Shown: one piece after another, positions 16,854-27,700 of the stretch
Layout of the letters: the number at the start of each line of letters is the position of its first letter
How positions within the stretch are numbered: position 1 is the stretch's first letter
Assembly: GCF_002864045.1 (NCBI RefSeq)
Contig: NZ_PJPV01000100.1
Span: forward strand, 1-32,037
Length of the DNA stretch: 32,037 nt
Direction of reading: 5' to 3'
Source of the DNA: Endozoicomonas acroporae
GTDB lineage: Bacteria > Pseudomonadota > Gammaproteobacteria > Pseudomonadales > Endozoicomonadaceae
Translations under genes and position numbers: made by a program
The notes under the pieces: model-generated
Databases searched by the model: none
Seen by the model: only the letters and a program-made list of their open reading frames with translations
What the model was told of the DNA's origin: nothing

Positions 16854-18317
16854 TTAATAAAAGTCCTGATTGACCAGAGTGTTCTCACGCCCCTGCACAT
16901 AATCAGACAATTGTGCCAGTATATGCTGTTTTTCCAAATCTTCCCCAGCCACCGCCTGAGCCTCTCTCAATTCGTTCCAGAAATGATCAAGCGTTAATAG
17001 TTGTTTATTGTCCGGATGTAGCTCCCCAGACAATCGGTCCCGACAATATTGCTGCCAAAGCCCCCGGTCTTCTTTATCCATGGTTTCAAAATAGTGTCGG
17101 CCACGATAACGAAACAGCATCTCTTCCAGTCGTTTATCGGAAAACGAAAGACCAAGTTCAGGTAACTGCGCAGGGTTGGATGAAACAATCCGGCTCATTT
17201 CGTTTTTGTCTGCCGGTGAGAAGAAACCACCCGAATAAATCATTTGATCAGGATCCGTGTGCTTTATCGCTGGTGACTCTGAAAACACCGCCTTGAGTTT
17301 TGTGGCCAGCCCGTTGTCCGCCAGCAACTGGCCCCGGTGTGCTTCACACCTGGCAAGGTCCAATTCAAGACGATCCTGGTCTTCAGCCCTGAGAACATTC
17401 AGGGGAGCAACCGCCGGGCATTTATTAATATGAATGGTCTTTAATGGAATTCGTGCTTCCCCATCGCCTAATTGATCAACGGGTGTAAACAGCCTTCGCC
17501 GTATTTCATCCACCGACAAATTCAACAAAGGTGCCGGATCCACCGACAGATCATAAACGACAATACCATTACGGTTTACCGGATGATCAATCAGCGGCAG
17601 CACCACAGCCAGGTTATTACGCCGTGCTCCAAACATGCCGGAGACATGCACCACCATCTGCTGGCTGACCAGATTTAACAACCCGGCCACTTCACGTTTA
17701 CCACGATGGGACAGATAAAACTGGAACACCCTGGGCTGCCGTTGGCGAATCAACCTTGCCAGCGCAATAGTGGCACGGACATCACTCAGGGCATCATGAG
17801 CTGCACCGTGATCCAGACCATTCGCCGCAGTAATCTCCTCCAGCCTGAAGCTTTTGCAACCATCCTCACGCAACGGCCACTCAATACCCTCAGGTCTCAA
17901 AGCCGCAGTCAATCGGACCAGATCGATCAAATCCCAGCGACTGTTGCCGTTTTGCCACTCCCGAGCATAAGGGTCATAAAAATTCCGGTAGAGGATGTTC
18001 CGGGTTACCTCATCATCAAAGCGAATAGTGTTATAGCCCAGAGCACAAGTGCCTGGCACAATAAACTCGGTATGAATACGACGAATAAATTCCGGCTCCA
18101 CTGTCCCCTGCTCGTTCACTTTTTGTGGTGTCAAGCCGGTTACCAGACAGGAAATGGGGTTCGGCAGATGGTCTTCCGGCAACTTACAGAAAATATTCAG
18201 CGGCTCTCCCACCTCATTCAACTCTGCGTCCGTCCGGATACCTGCAAACTGGGCTGGCCAGTCAAGGGCAGGATCGATACCGAAAGTTTCGTAGTCATGG
18301 AAATAAAATGACTGCAT
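16854..18317 (-). CDS. sbcB: Exodeoxyribonuclease I
   Basis: A 487-residue 3'-to-5' single-strand DNA exonuclease (E. coli 475) used in recombination, mismatch repair and end processing. The DEDDh active site is visible: HDYETFG (Asp8, Glu10), FDDEVTRN with the second exonuclease aspartate, and HDALSDV (His174, Asp179). The SH3-like and C-terminal helical regions follow (VHVSGMFGARRNN, HINKCPAVAPLNVLR, FSDKRLEEMLFRYRGRHY). I chose the ATG at 18317 because AAAGGGG lies just upstream; an earlier ATG at 18335 is poorer. It begins 29 bases after the upstream minus-strand gene, so the two are probably an operon. Confidence 0.96.
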   Translation of the reverse strand: MQSFYFHDYETFGIDPALDWPAQFAGIRTDAELNEVGEPLNIFCKLPEDHLPNPISCLVTGLTPQKVNEQGTVEPEFIRRIHTEFIVPGTCALGYNTIRFDDEVTRNILYRNFYDPYAREWQNGNSRWDLIDLVRLTAALRPEGIEWPLREDGCKSFRLEEITAANGLDHGAAHDALSDVRATIALARLIRQRQPRVFQFYLSHRGKREVAGLLNLVSQQMVVHVSGMFGARRNNLAVVLPLIDHPVNRNGIVVYDLSVDPAPLLNLSVDEIRRRLFTPVDQLGDGEARIPLKTIHINKCPAVAPLNVLRAEDQDRLELDLARCEAHRGQLLADNGLATKLKAVFSESPAIKHTDPDQMIYSGGFFSPADKNEMSRIVSSNPAQLPELGLSFSDKRLEEMLFRYRGRHYFETMDKEDRGLWQQYCRDRLSGELHPDNKQLLTLDHFWNELREAQAVAGEDLEKQHILAQLSDYVQGRENTLVNQDFY

Positions 18318-18346
18318 GTTAGCCCCTTTCATCATTATTCATAAAA

Positions 18347-20089
18347 TCAGACACAACCGATCCCAACAGAGTTCAGGCTCTCTTTAAACTTCTTCTCTTT
18401 GCTTTTGGGAATCACGATCTGCTGCTTACCCAGCCGCTGACACCACTTGGACAGCACTTTATCGTTGATTATAAACTCGACAATGTCCTGAGTTTTGCAG
18501 TTCACGATCAGCGCTTCTTCTTTTATCTCCACGCCCCCGACATTGGCCGCCGCCTGTTTGAGGATACTCTCACAATATTCCGGTAAAAAGGGCTGATCAT
18601 CCCGGGCCTGAAGGAAGGCCTTTAACTCATCGACACTACCGCCAATTTGCAGCGTTTCCATCATCCTTTTACGGGATAGCTTCCAGGTATTTTCCTTATG
18701 ATGATCAGCGTACAGTGACAGGAAGCGCTGCTCCCAAGGCGTCGGCTCACGGTCAAAAGCAATGCGCCCTTGTCGTTGAATGGTCAGAGGTGTTTCAGTT
18801 GACTCCTTATGGTCTGCCTTATAATGGTCAGTCAGACCCAGTGCATACTGACCCAAAGGCGTCAGGCGGAAATATCGCAGACCATCGTAGCGGCTGAGGC
18901 ACTCCATATCGCCGTATTGATCATCAAAGCTCTCATCGTCATCAGGGGGAGCCATTACCACATCCACCAGCCCCAGGGTTGCCGCATACTCCAGCAGGAA
19001 GCAGCGCAAATAACGGACTTCAAGATAGTCCCAACTCCTGCCATCGAGACATCCATCATCCGGATTGTAGATATAGAGATGGTGCAGTGCTGTTGTCACT
19101 TCCAGGTCAGCACCGGTGATGAACATAAAATTGGCAAAATCGGCAAAGGCAATCCAGGCATTGACTTCACACCCCTTCAGGTAAGCAGTAATGACCTCTC
19201 TTCTTTTCAGGACATCGGTGAAATAGCGCTTCCCTTTGCCGGTTTGTCCCTTGATGCGATCAATACGACGAAATTCGTCTTCTTTCTTATTATTCAACCA
19301 TTGAGCCCACATTTCCCTGATGGTGTCAGCCGGGTTGCGATCTGTCTTTTTGGCCGGAATCAGTGTGGTGCCTGACTGTTTGGTAAATTTGCTGTTGCCC
19401 AGTAGTCTCAGCCAGCCGTAAGCCAGCATGGACTCGCAACCTTTTGCATCATCACACGGGTCGTCGCCATAGTATTCATGTACGGCGGAAGACACTTTTT
19501 TCAGCGTCGCCCCTGAGGCAACCCCTGTTTTCTCACTGACCTTGATTTGCTTATCTTGCAATAACAACTGTATTGAATGCAGCTCACTCAGGGCCAGACG
19601 TTCCCGTTCAAACAGAATATGATTGTTGGGCAGAGGCTCTGGCAAGACGACGGTTGTCAGCGTGTCCGGTTCAGGTTTTGCAACCAGCTGCTTTAGGAAA
19701 GCCATGACCGGCTCCGGCATTTTTCGAATGTTGTACCAGTCAGAACCCACAGTGAAGAAAAAGACCATGACAGCGTCTGATGGTTCCTGTCGGTAGTACC
19801 AACTGCTACTTTGTGGTTTATTCGGGAAGTCACCGTATTTCAGTTTGAAACGACCCCGATCAATCAATCCGCCATAATTGAACAGCGACTCCTGCAATAA
19901 GGCCATCTCAAGTTCTGACAGTTTCCCCAGGTATGTTTTCAGGATCGCCTGGTCTGTCAGACCTTCTGCGATTGAGTTAACCAGTTCGGCTTTGAGTTTT
20001 TTTTTCGATTTAACGCCAAAATAGGTCAGATACTTGCTTTTCAGGCTGTCGACCGTGTCGTTGCTGATAGCTCGTTTAAGTTCAGACAT
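18347..20089 (-). CDS. Protein with XPB/Ssl2-like helicase-associated region, upstream of sbcB
   Basis: A 580-residue protein, mainly alpha-helical, without Walker motifs. The C-terminal 140 residues (WKLSRKRMMETL, FLPEYCESILKQA, EALIVNCKTQDIVEFI, QQIVIPKSKEKKF) resemble, by pattern, the XPB/Ssl2 N-terminal helicase-associated fold (Helicase_C_3 type). A middle winged-helix-like segment contains YFRLTPLGQYALG. This assignment is tentative. The open frame extends to 20365, but MSELKRAISND at 20089 is preferred: a promoter-like TTGCTA/TAATAT pair lies just upstream, and the extension overlaps a divergent gene. No Shine-Dalgarno is obvious. The 29-base gap to sbcB suggests a shared DNA-repair or single-strand DNA role. 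Confidence 0.7.
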   Translation of the reverse strand: MSELKRAISNDTVDSLKSKYLTYFGVKSKKKLKAELVNSIAEGLTDQAILKTYLGKLSELEMALLQESLFNYGGLIDRGRFKLKYGDFPNKPQSSSWYYRQEPSDAVMVFFFTVGSDWYNIRKMPEPVMAFLKQLVAKPEPDTLTTVVLPEPLPNNHILFERERLALSELHSIQLLLQDKQIKVSEKTGVASGATLKKVSSAVHEYYGDDPCDDAKGCESMLAYGWLRLLGNSKFTKQSGTTLIPAKKTDRNPADTIREMWAQWLNNKKEDEFRRIDRIKGQTGKGKRYFTDVLKRREVITAYLKGCEVNAWIAFADFANFMFITGADLEVTTALHHLYIYNPDDGCLDGRSWDYLEVRYLRCFLLEYAATLGLVDVVMAPPDDDESFDDQYGDMECLSRYDGLRYFRLTPLGQYALGLTDHYKADHKESTETPLTIQRQGRIAFDREPTPWEQRFLSLYADHHKENTWKLSRKRMMETLQIGGSVDELKAFLQARDDQPFLPEYCESILKQAAANVGGVEIKEEALIVNCKTQDIVEFIINDKVLSKWCQRLGKQQIVIPKSKEKKFKESLNSVGIGCV

Positions 20090-20135
20090 AAAATTCGATA
20101 CACGTTTAAGAAAGGTTGGGTAACCGTAAGGCGGA

Positions 20136-20163
20136 ATATTACAGCAGATACTCAGTGTAGCAA
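20136..20163 (-). promoter_or_regulatory. Likely promoter of the minus-strand gene pair ending in sbcB
   Basis: Read on the minus strand, TTGCTA (20158-20163) and TAATAT (20136-20141) are separated by 16 bases. Transcription would start near 20129, about 40 bases before the ATG at 20089. This argues against the longer reading frame reaching 20365. Confidence 0.5.
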
Positions 20164-20263
20164 GATCAGGTAAAGTGTACTGGTGTTTACCAATACAAAA
20201 ACACTCTCGCTCAACAATAACGTGGCCGATATCAAGTTTGAGAAGGGAAGAGGAGAGAAGACA

Positions 20264-20494
20264 ATGAAAAAGGGAGATATGCGCCACGGTACTTTTGCCC
20301 CGGCTTTCAAGGGAAATTACCCGCTGTGCCTGCAGGCGATTGCAGGACAGAGAATCCAGTGGCAATACATGGGAGAAAGCACCATGCCCCCACTTGGCAC
20401 CGGACTGTTTATGGCCATGAACGACAACAAACTTCTACAGGAACAGAAGCACTGGGTCCTGGAAAATGCCATTGAGTTTGATAACCATCATTAG
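20264..20494 (+). CDS. Small protein of unknown function
   Basis: A 76-residue protein beginning MKKGDMRHGTFAP and ending LENAIEFDNHH. I do not recognise it. It has no signal peptide or membrane segment, and one Cys. The start is supported by a strong GAGGAG ribosome-binding site, and a rho-independent terminator directly follows the stop. Together these make a complete single-gene unit divergent from the sbcB pair. An in-frame upstream ATG at 20183 would add 27 residues but lacks a ribosome-binding site. Its 5' part lies antisense to the rejected N-terminal extension of the gene at 18347-20089. Confidence 0.65.
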   Translation: MKKGDMRHGTFAPAFKGNYPLCLQAIAGQRIQWQYMGESTMPPLGTGLFMAMNDNKLLQEQKHWVLENAIEFDNHH

Positions 20495-20521
20495 CGGGAG
20501 CCTTCACTCCCGTTGTTGTCT
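20495..20521 (+). terminator. Rho-independent terminator after the small gene
   Basis: CGGGAG (20495-20500) pairs with CTCCCG (20507-20512) around a 6-base loop and is followed by TTGTTGTCTT. The stem starts immediately at the stop codon. Confidence 0.8.
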
Positions 20522-20565
20522 TACAGAGCTTATGCTTAAAACATACGCTCATAAGACAGAAAGAT

Positions 20566-21186
20566 TCAGATATCATCCTGCCACTGAATAATAATCTGGC
20601 CCCGGCTGACATCGTACAAATGTCGGGTAAGGTCCTCTCTTCCGGTTTCTGGCATTGAGATCATCATCCTGACTGACTGACCATAGTCACACTGTTCAAG
20701 ACTCGCGTGAAACTGGCCAAGGTGGTGACGAACCATCTGCTCATGGGCATAGTCACAGAGAAGTACACCCGCTCTTAGTGCAACCCGCTGCTCAAGCGGC
20801 AATTGTTCACAGGCCTGCTGAACAGACGCACTGTAAGCCCTGACCAGCCCACCAGCTCCCAGTTTCACGCCACCAAAGTAACGCACCACCACAGCCACAA
20901 CATCTCCAATACGCTTATGCTGAAGTACATTCAACATCGGGCGACCAGCAGTACCAGAAGGCTCGCCATCGTCGTCAAACCCAACCACAGCACCGCCATC
21001 CGGTGCTCCTGCAACGAAGGCTGAACAGTGATGCGTGGCATCCGGGTATTCGATACGCTTTTCTTCGACAAAAGCCTGGGCTTCCTGGCGAGAGTGGGCC
21101 GGAGAAATGCAGGTAATAAATCGGCTTTTTTTGACTTCGGTTTCAACCGTTATAACTTGGGCAGGGACAACGTAATCAGCAGACAT
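20566..21186 (-). CDS. YigZ/IMPACT-family protein
   Basis: A 206-residue protein of the YigZ/IMPACT family, with an N-terminal UPF0029 (Impact) domain and a C-terminal ferredoxin-like domain. Family blocks present are KKSRFITCISPAHSRQEA, DATHHCSAFV, DDDGEPSGTAGRPML and VVRYFGGVKLGAGGLVRAY. Eukaryotic IMPACT modulates Gcn2 through Gcn1; the bacterial role is not settled. The ATG at 21186 is chosen (MSADYVVP) with AGG 7 bases upstream; a start at 21204 would add six residues. It lies 51 bases downstream of the PilZ gene on the same strand and may be co-transcribed with it. Confidence 0.93.
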   Translation of the reverse strand: MSADYVVPAQVITVETEVKKSRFITCISPAHSRQEAQAFVEEKRIEYPDATHHCSAFVAGAPDGGAVVGFDDDGEPSGTAGRPMLNVLQHKRIGDVVAVVVRYFGGVKLGAGGLVRAYSASVQQACEQLPLEQRVALRAGVLLCDYAHEQMVRHHLGQFHASLEQCDYGQSVRMMISMPETGREDLTRHLYDVSRGQIIIQWQDDI

Positions 21187-21237
21187 GACGACCTGAGACA
21201 GCAATCGATCGGTAACGTAAGATTCTACCTGTAAACG

Positions 21238-21609
21238 TCAGTCTGTGACTTCGTCAAAGGTAAAATAACTTTTCAATGTTTCAACCAGATCGATAATATC
21301 ATGACCCGCATTGACAATACTGTAGCCAGAGTCAAAATATTCCGGCCCAACATCAGGCTTGCACCAGTGGCACCGTGAATCAAAATCCAGATACCGCTCC
21401 CCCATCTCATCATCGGGAAGAATAATACGCATATTATAAACAGCGCCAATCAACACAGGGACAGAGCTGATCAGCATTAAGCCATTACAACTGATGTTCC
21501 CGATACTCCCCATAACTCGCATGGTGTTGCGGTTATAAATTTTCAGATAATCCTGCAACTGATGACGCTTAATCGAGCGGCGTTCCTTGCCACTGGGTGT
21601 TAACGACAT
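21238..21609 (-). CDS. PilZ-domain protein
   Basis: A 123-residue single-domain protein. The two c-di-GMP-binding signatures of PilZ domains are present: an arginine-rich motif near the N-terminus (ERRSIKRHQL, fitting RxxxR) and a NxSxxG motif (GNISCNGLML). It is therefore expected to bind c-di-GMP and regulate surface behaviour or polysaccharide production through a partner protein. AGGCG precedes the ATG by 8 bases. It sits upstream of the YigZ-like gene on the same strand; no diguanylate cyclase is nearby. Confidence 0.85.
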   Translation of the reverse strand: MSLTPSGKERRSIKRHQLQDYLKIYNRNTMRVMGSIGNISCNGLMLISSVPVLIGAVYNMRIILPDDEMGERYLDFDSRCHWCKPDVGPEYFDSGYSIVNAGHDIIDLVETLKSYFTFDEVTD

Positions 21610-21746
21610 ATATCACGCCTTGTTTGTTTAAATATGAAAACCAGACACCACCATACTTGTAATACCGAAATCAAATAGAGTAACTCGAATCTAATCAAAC
21701 GTTCCCAACAACAGTTAAAAAAATAGATTTCGCCATTATCAAATAA

Positions 21747-24700
21747 TCATTGCAACTTGATTGTTTTTCTTTTATCGATTGCATCCTGGGTACGCACAGC
21801 ATCTTTTACCAGTGTTTTTCTATATTTTTTATTAGCGGCCAACAGCTCGTCCTGAATCCGTCCCAGACAATTCGTCAATTGAACACCTCCTTTTATGCTT
21901 AACTCTGCCCTGGCCATTTGTTTGGCATTATCTTCTTTTCTCATATCGTCAAGAGCAACAAGCTGGTTCTTTAATCGATCATCTAATTTTTCAACAGTGA
22001 CATGCCAGTCCCATTTTTTGGTTGGTAACCCGGATTTTGTCAACATGATTTCTGTAGGATGTGGACCTTTTTTCGCTGGATAGAGATAACCTTTTCTATC
22101 ATTTACGGTTCTGAATTGTTTTTTAAGCCCCGGCATTACTTCTCCCAGATATCCACACAACTTTCCGAAATTATTATTATTATTCTTATCCGAGGCAAAT
22201 GTAACAGCAGATAATGCCTTGGCCAGTTCATGATAAAATACTTCTACGGCACTGCCCTGCTCCCGGCAAAACTCTGTGAGTGTGACTAAATCTCCACGCT
22301 CTTGCACTGCCCGGAGCTTATCATCCAGCTCTTGTTTGGCTGCGGTGACTCTATCCCATCCTGAAGTGGCCACAAGTCCGATATCTTTATTCCCCTTATT
22401 TTCAATGGGCTTACCATTATTGCAAAGACTACTGATTTCTGAATATAAATGATCAGCCTTTGCCCACAATTGGCCGCAATGTTCTTTGAGTTCCTGTGGA
22501 ATGTTATGTATCACTGTCTGAGAATCTGGCCTGATTCCCCTTGCCTGTAATTTAGCAATACATTCTTTAATTTCATCATCCATGTGCTCGCTTTTGGCAA
22601 CGGCCTCAAGGGATTCGTCTTTATTAAAGTTATCAAAGCTCTCTCTTTCTATTTTCTGTAACTCTTTATGAACTTCGCGTCTCAACTGACCTTCAAATTC
22701 CTTAACATACACTTGATGGTTATATTCACCCGCACTGCCCACCGGAGTGATGACCTGGCCAAGCTCAACCTTATCAAGCACCTTTTTGGCCCTGTCACCG
22801 CGCCAGGTATGAGCATTGGATAAAATCTCATCAACATCTGCGCGCTTACTCCCTCGCTCAAAGTTTGTCTCACAGGCTTTTACAAACGATGAATCTTCAC
22901 GAAGTGCCATCATGGTAGCTATGGTTTCCTGAGACTGATTCTCCCCATACCACTGGGCTCTTTTGAAATCTGCCAAAGCGGTTTTCACCGAATGGGGAAA
23001 TACATTGCACTCCCAGGACTTGATAAAGGTTCCCAAATCACGTTCGAGGTTAGTGTCATATTGGCCTTCCTCATCCGGAGGCGAAACATGCAGTTTGGCA
23101 TGGATCACTCGTAACTGCTCAGGACTCACCTTATTGTCTAACTCGCCCAGCAGTTTCGCCATCGCTTCCTGAGCGCGCTCATCGGCTCGCTCACAGGCAT
23201 TGGTCAGTTCTTTCTGCTTCTCACGGTACTCGTGGCTCACGCTGCCATTGGGTGGCAAGAATTTCGTATTAAGCACCATAAAGAATTCCTGCCCCCCTTT
23301 TATATTTAAAGGGCTCGACGCGCGCGAGAATCGACCAAACTCCTGAGTCATTACATTGCCGCGCCTGTTGTCATCTTCAAGCATACCAAGGTGGATACCG
23401 ACACTGTTCGAACCTTGAGGACAATCCGTTCCGGTACCTTGCGTCTTGTCAAGGCGAACGTCGTAATCCTCAGGGTTCTTTCGAATCAACGCCTCCAATT
23501 CCGGTGAAACCACAGCGTCTGATTGCTGGTATTTTTCCTGTTTCGGATGGTACAAACAGAGCTGTTTCTGATCGTTGTAGTACAAAAGCCCCCGAACCTT
23601 GCCACCTCGTGCTTCTTTCAGATAGTCATAATCCTTCTTAACATGCATGAACCGGTCTTCACCATTATGGTTACCATCAAACAGAATGATCTGTTTATCC
23701 TTACCGGAACGCTCCATCACCTGCTTGAGGACGTTAATTCTATTGTCCGGGTCGGATGTATCACCGGACAAGACAGGCGTGGTTTTCGATAGCCAGTTGA
23801 AGAGTCTGGCTTGGGTTGTCATGGCGTTCGATTCGCATTTTTTCGCTGCCTCTTGAACGGTGGCCGATTTCGTCAACCCAGCCATGGTAAAACCGGTTCC
23901 CATGGTGGCTGACAGACAGACTTTATTCTTACTGCCGCTCAAAAAGGCTGCCAGCAATTCGGCCACTTCGCGTTCATTTATCGGTTTCGTCCCGAGCACG
24001 CTTTGCGCGCGGCTCATATCTGCGGCCTGCTCCTTAAACTCATCACTACTGCTTGGTGTGGATAACCGGTCATACTCATCAACAACCTTCAGGCCGTCGT
24101 ATTGCAATGCATCCAAAATGTCGTCTAATAAGCGAATCTCTTTTTGCAACGTAGCCGGGGTTTCTTTACAGTGAGCCTGGTAGTCTGCCGCATCAATGGT
24201 TTTCAGTCGGTCCCTGAGCGTCATTAATAGCAGGACATCCTTTGTGGAGATACCCAGCGGGGCTGTCGCACTCACCTGCGCTTTAATATCCTCCAACACC
24301 GCCGGTGACCACCATTTCTCGGGAGCGCCGGACTTGGGCACAAAATCTTTAAACAGATCCAGCCTGCGGTAGGTTACGCCGGAATCAGCAAAATAACCTG
24401 TCAGGGAGTGGTCCAGTTCAGCCTGGTTATTGGCTGGCGCAATGATCCGAACAGGATGATTTTTCCTGCAGGCCTGATCGGCAACAAGGGGAATAATTGT
24501 TTTACTTTTACCGTAACCGGTACCAAGCTGGAACACCAATGTATTACCTTTTGACGTCCTGCCTTTCCCCATTTTCTGCACAAATTTAAATGCTTTTTCA
24601 GCCATCTTTGGCTGATCGCCACGCAGGACCAGCCCGCCTTGCTCAAATGAAATCATGGCCCGGCTTTGTTCATCCAGACCACGACGGTAGTGGGACTCGA

Positions 24701-27700
24701 TTCGTTCACTAGCTTCTTTCTGCGCACCAGCCAGTAGCGCCATATTCAGATTCAATGCCTGACAGGCACCTTTAAACTCATCATCAGGCATCTGCTGGCT
24801 GTCAAAGCGCTCACTCCTGACCACCGCCAGTTTGTCTTTCAGAGCATCCATACGCTGCCCCATGCTGCGACAGAAATCACGCTCATTCTTCACCAGCATC
24901 AGTTGTACCAGGTCATCACAGAATGTGCCACGATTTACCCCGACCGACTCTGGCAGATGCCCGTTCTTAAACTGATTAATCGCAAAATCGACCAGTTCAT
25001 CATCCCGGTAAAAATCCAGCTCTTTATCTTTATTTTTATCTCTAATAGCAGTTCCCAGCTTTCTGGTCAGATAGTCCACACCCTCGCTCAACCGCAGCTG
25101 CCGGTCCCGATTCACTTTGACCACCTTGTCAAAGTTCGATGCAACCTGCTGGATTGAGCCGTCTGACCATTCCGGTGCATCCGGTTTAATTTCACAACCG
25201 GCAAATACCGACATGTTATGAAAAGCACCCGCTTTGAACACCTTGAGGTTTTTCTCACCAAGTTCAATCAGCTCATTACTGCCAAATTTCTTCCGGCACT
25301 GCTCATAATAGCCTTTGCCAACCTGATCAAAACTGGTATCTGGCGAGAGGTTTTGATAGCGCTGATCCGCTGATTTCAAGCTGGCATTTTCCAGATGAGT
25401 CCCTACCTTCTTTTTATTTTCTTTTTTGTTCTGAAGATCGGTGTATTGACTCTTCCTTACCTTCCGACCCGCCAGAAGCTCGCTTTGATCCTTGGTGCCA
25501 ATCAATTCCTGTAGAGCTCCATCACCGGATCGTTTTTCCACGTCAATGCGGGTTTGGTGATATAACGAAGCCAGCTTTTTCTGCGCATTCTGTGTTTTAT
25601 TCCACTTGTCGCGGACCGACTGTACACCACCTCTGAGCGCACTGGCTTTGGCCTTGGCGACCTCATCTGGCTTGTTATTGAAGGAGGCCTCGCCGGGGCC
25701 TTTTGCTGCCCGCAGCAAAAACTCAGCATCGACCAATTCATCGTCACTGGTAGCATCTATAGACTTGGGCTTTAACTCTCCTTTGCCATCCGGCTCATAC
25801 AAGAAATACCTGGGCTCCTGTGCCGTAGTTTGCAGAACCAGAATGCCTGGCTTGCCATCATCTGCTCTCACTGGCAACCAGTTGTCGGCAAAGGGAATAT
25901 TGCTTTTCGGGTACTCGTAGAGAAAGCGGGGGTGTAATGTATAATGTTTGTTGCCCAGCATGCCATGCCAGTCGCCAGCCCGGTTTTTTTCAAAGACAAT
26001 GCCTTCCGGTTTGCCGCCATCGATCGCTATACTTTCTGCCCCTTCATCCGCTTTGCGATAGTTGGCATTGGGTACGCCAGCAAAAAATTCACTCAGAGGG
26101 CCTTTACCTCTGCCAAGCCTGGTGACCGTAAAAGATCCTTCCGTGGTCGCTGCACCATCTTTTAAGGCTTCATAATCGAAGATGCTTTTCTGGTGAAATG
26201 CCTCCATAAACTCCAGTTTCTGGCCGGTTGTTTCCGGAAAATCCCGGGCATTGTCCAGCTTTTTCAGTAAACCATCACAACGTTCTTCCAGTTTCTTATA
26301 TCTGGGCTTACCATCTTTTGCAGTTAATTTACCGTTGTGCTGATTAACTGACTCGGCAGCCAGTTTGGAATTGGGCTTTTTCAGATCACTCTGACAGGCT
26401 TCCAGAACAGCGAACTTACCCGGCATAGGATGCAGGTTGAATTGATCGCGAATATCCAGCAACCCTTTTGTCAATGCGGCATCCAGGTCCTCTGCCTTTT
26501 CCACGGCGGTATTTGTAATGCCTTCCTGCGCTGGCTTAAGACTGTTCAACAGCGCCAGCAACCTCGGCCTGATGCGGGCATCCTCTATCAGCCTGGCGGC
26601 CTGTTTTTCACTGGCTGACGTACTTGTATCTGAAACCTCAGCGTCGGTTTGCGGGTCACCAAATACCTTACCCAGTTCTGCCTCCTGTTGCCGGATAGCT
26701 TCTGAGGCAAATTGCTTACCTCTGATACTCAATTTTCCCTGATGAACACGGGCGGGAATTCTCTGTGGGTCGAGCTGCTGTAACCTCTGGGCATACTGCA
26801 TATAAAGCTTCTGCAGCTCCAAATGACGCCCTTCACCACCGGGAACTTTAGCAACCTCTGCGTTACATCTTCTGACTAACTCCCTGGATACCCGATCAAT
26901 GGTTTGACCCGCCAGGTAACTGCACGCTTCTCCATTATTAGATGCAAAGACACTGGCCAGGTCTGGTAACACCTTCTCCATGTAGTCATTAGTGTTGGGA
27001 AAGTTAGTGCTGGTCTTATCAAGATCTGCAAGCCACTTTTGGACTGCTGGTCCCGTTATTACCCGGTTTGATTGATCAATACTATCTTTTTGCTGCTGCA
27101 GACTTTCTTTGATTCTGCTCGCTGTGTCTTCAAGTGCTTTACACTCTTTAGGGCGATTGCCATATTTATTATTAAAATCATTAACGGTCTTATCTATATC
27201 TTTCCCCAAGGTTTGAATTTGCCCGGCAATTGCATTTCGCAAACGGGTATTACTTGGCTCAAGCTTTCTATCCTCTCCCTCCAGCCAGGTAATGTCTTTC
27301 TTTGCTATCTCTGCATCCTTCCAGTTATTAAACTGCTCCACTTTAGCGGCCATACTGTTTACCGCTTGTTGCAGGGCAACCGTGTTCTGATGAACCCCGG
27401 AAAGTTGAACCGCTTCCTGGTTAACGGGAACAGTGTTTAAATACTGCTCCAATTCCCCGGGCTCCTGATCCAGTGCAGTTGGCGAAGTCACCTCTGGAAG
27501 TTCTGCTGGTGTTCGACTGTTGCTTTCTTCAGTCACCCCAGAAGTGTTACTGGTTGGCTCTACAGTAACCTGTGAGGCCTGATTACTGCTCTCAGTACGC
27601 TCAGACGATACGGGTGCTGGTGTGTTGTCACTGTTCGCTCCTGAGGCCACCGCCATTAGACTACTTTTGTCGTCAATAGTCTCAGACATCGGACTGGTTT

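Noticed and set aside
20090..20365. N-terminal 92-residue extension of the XPB-like gene
   Set aside because: It crosses a likely promoter and overlaps the well-supported divergent small gene.
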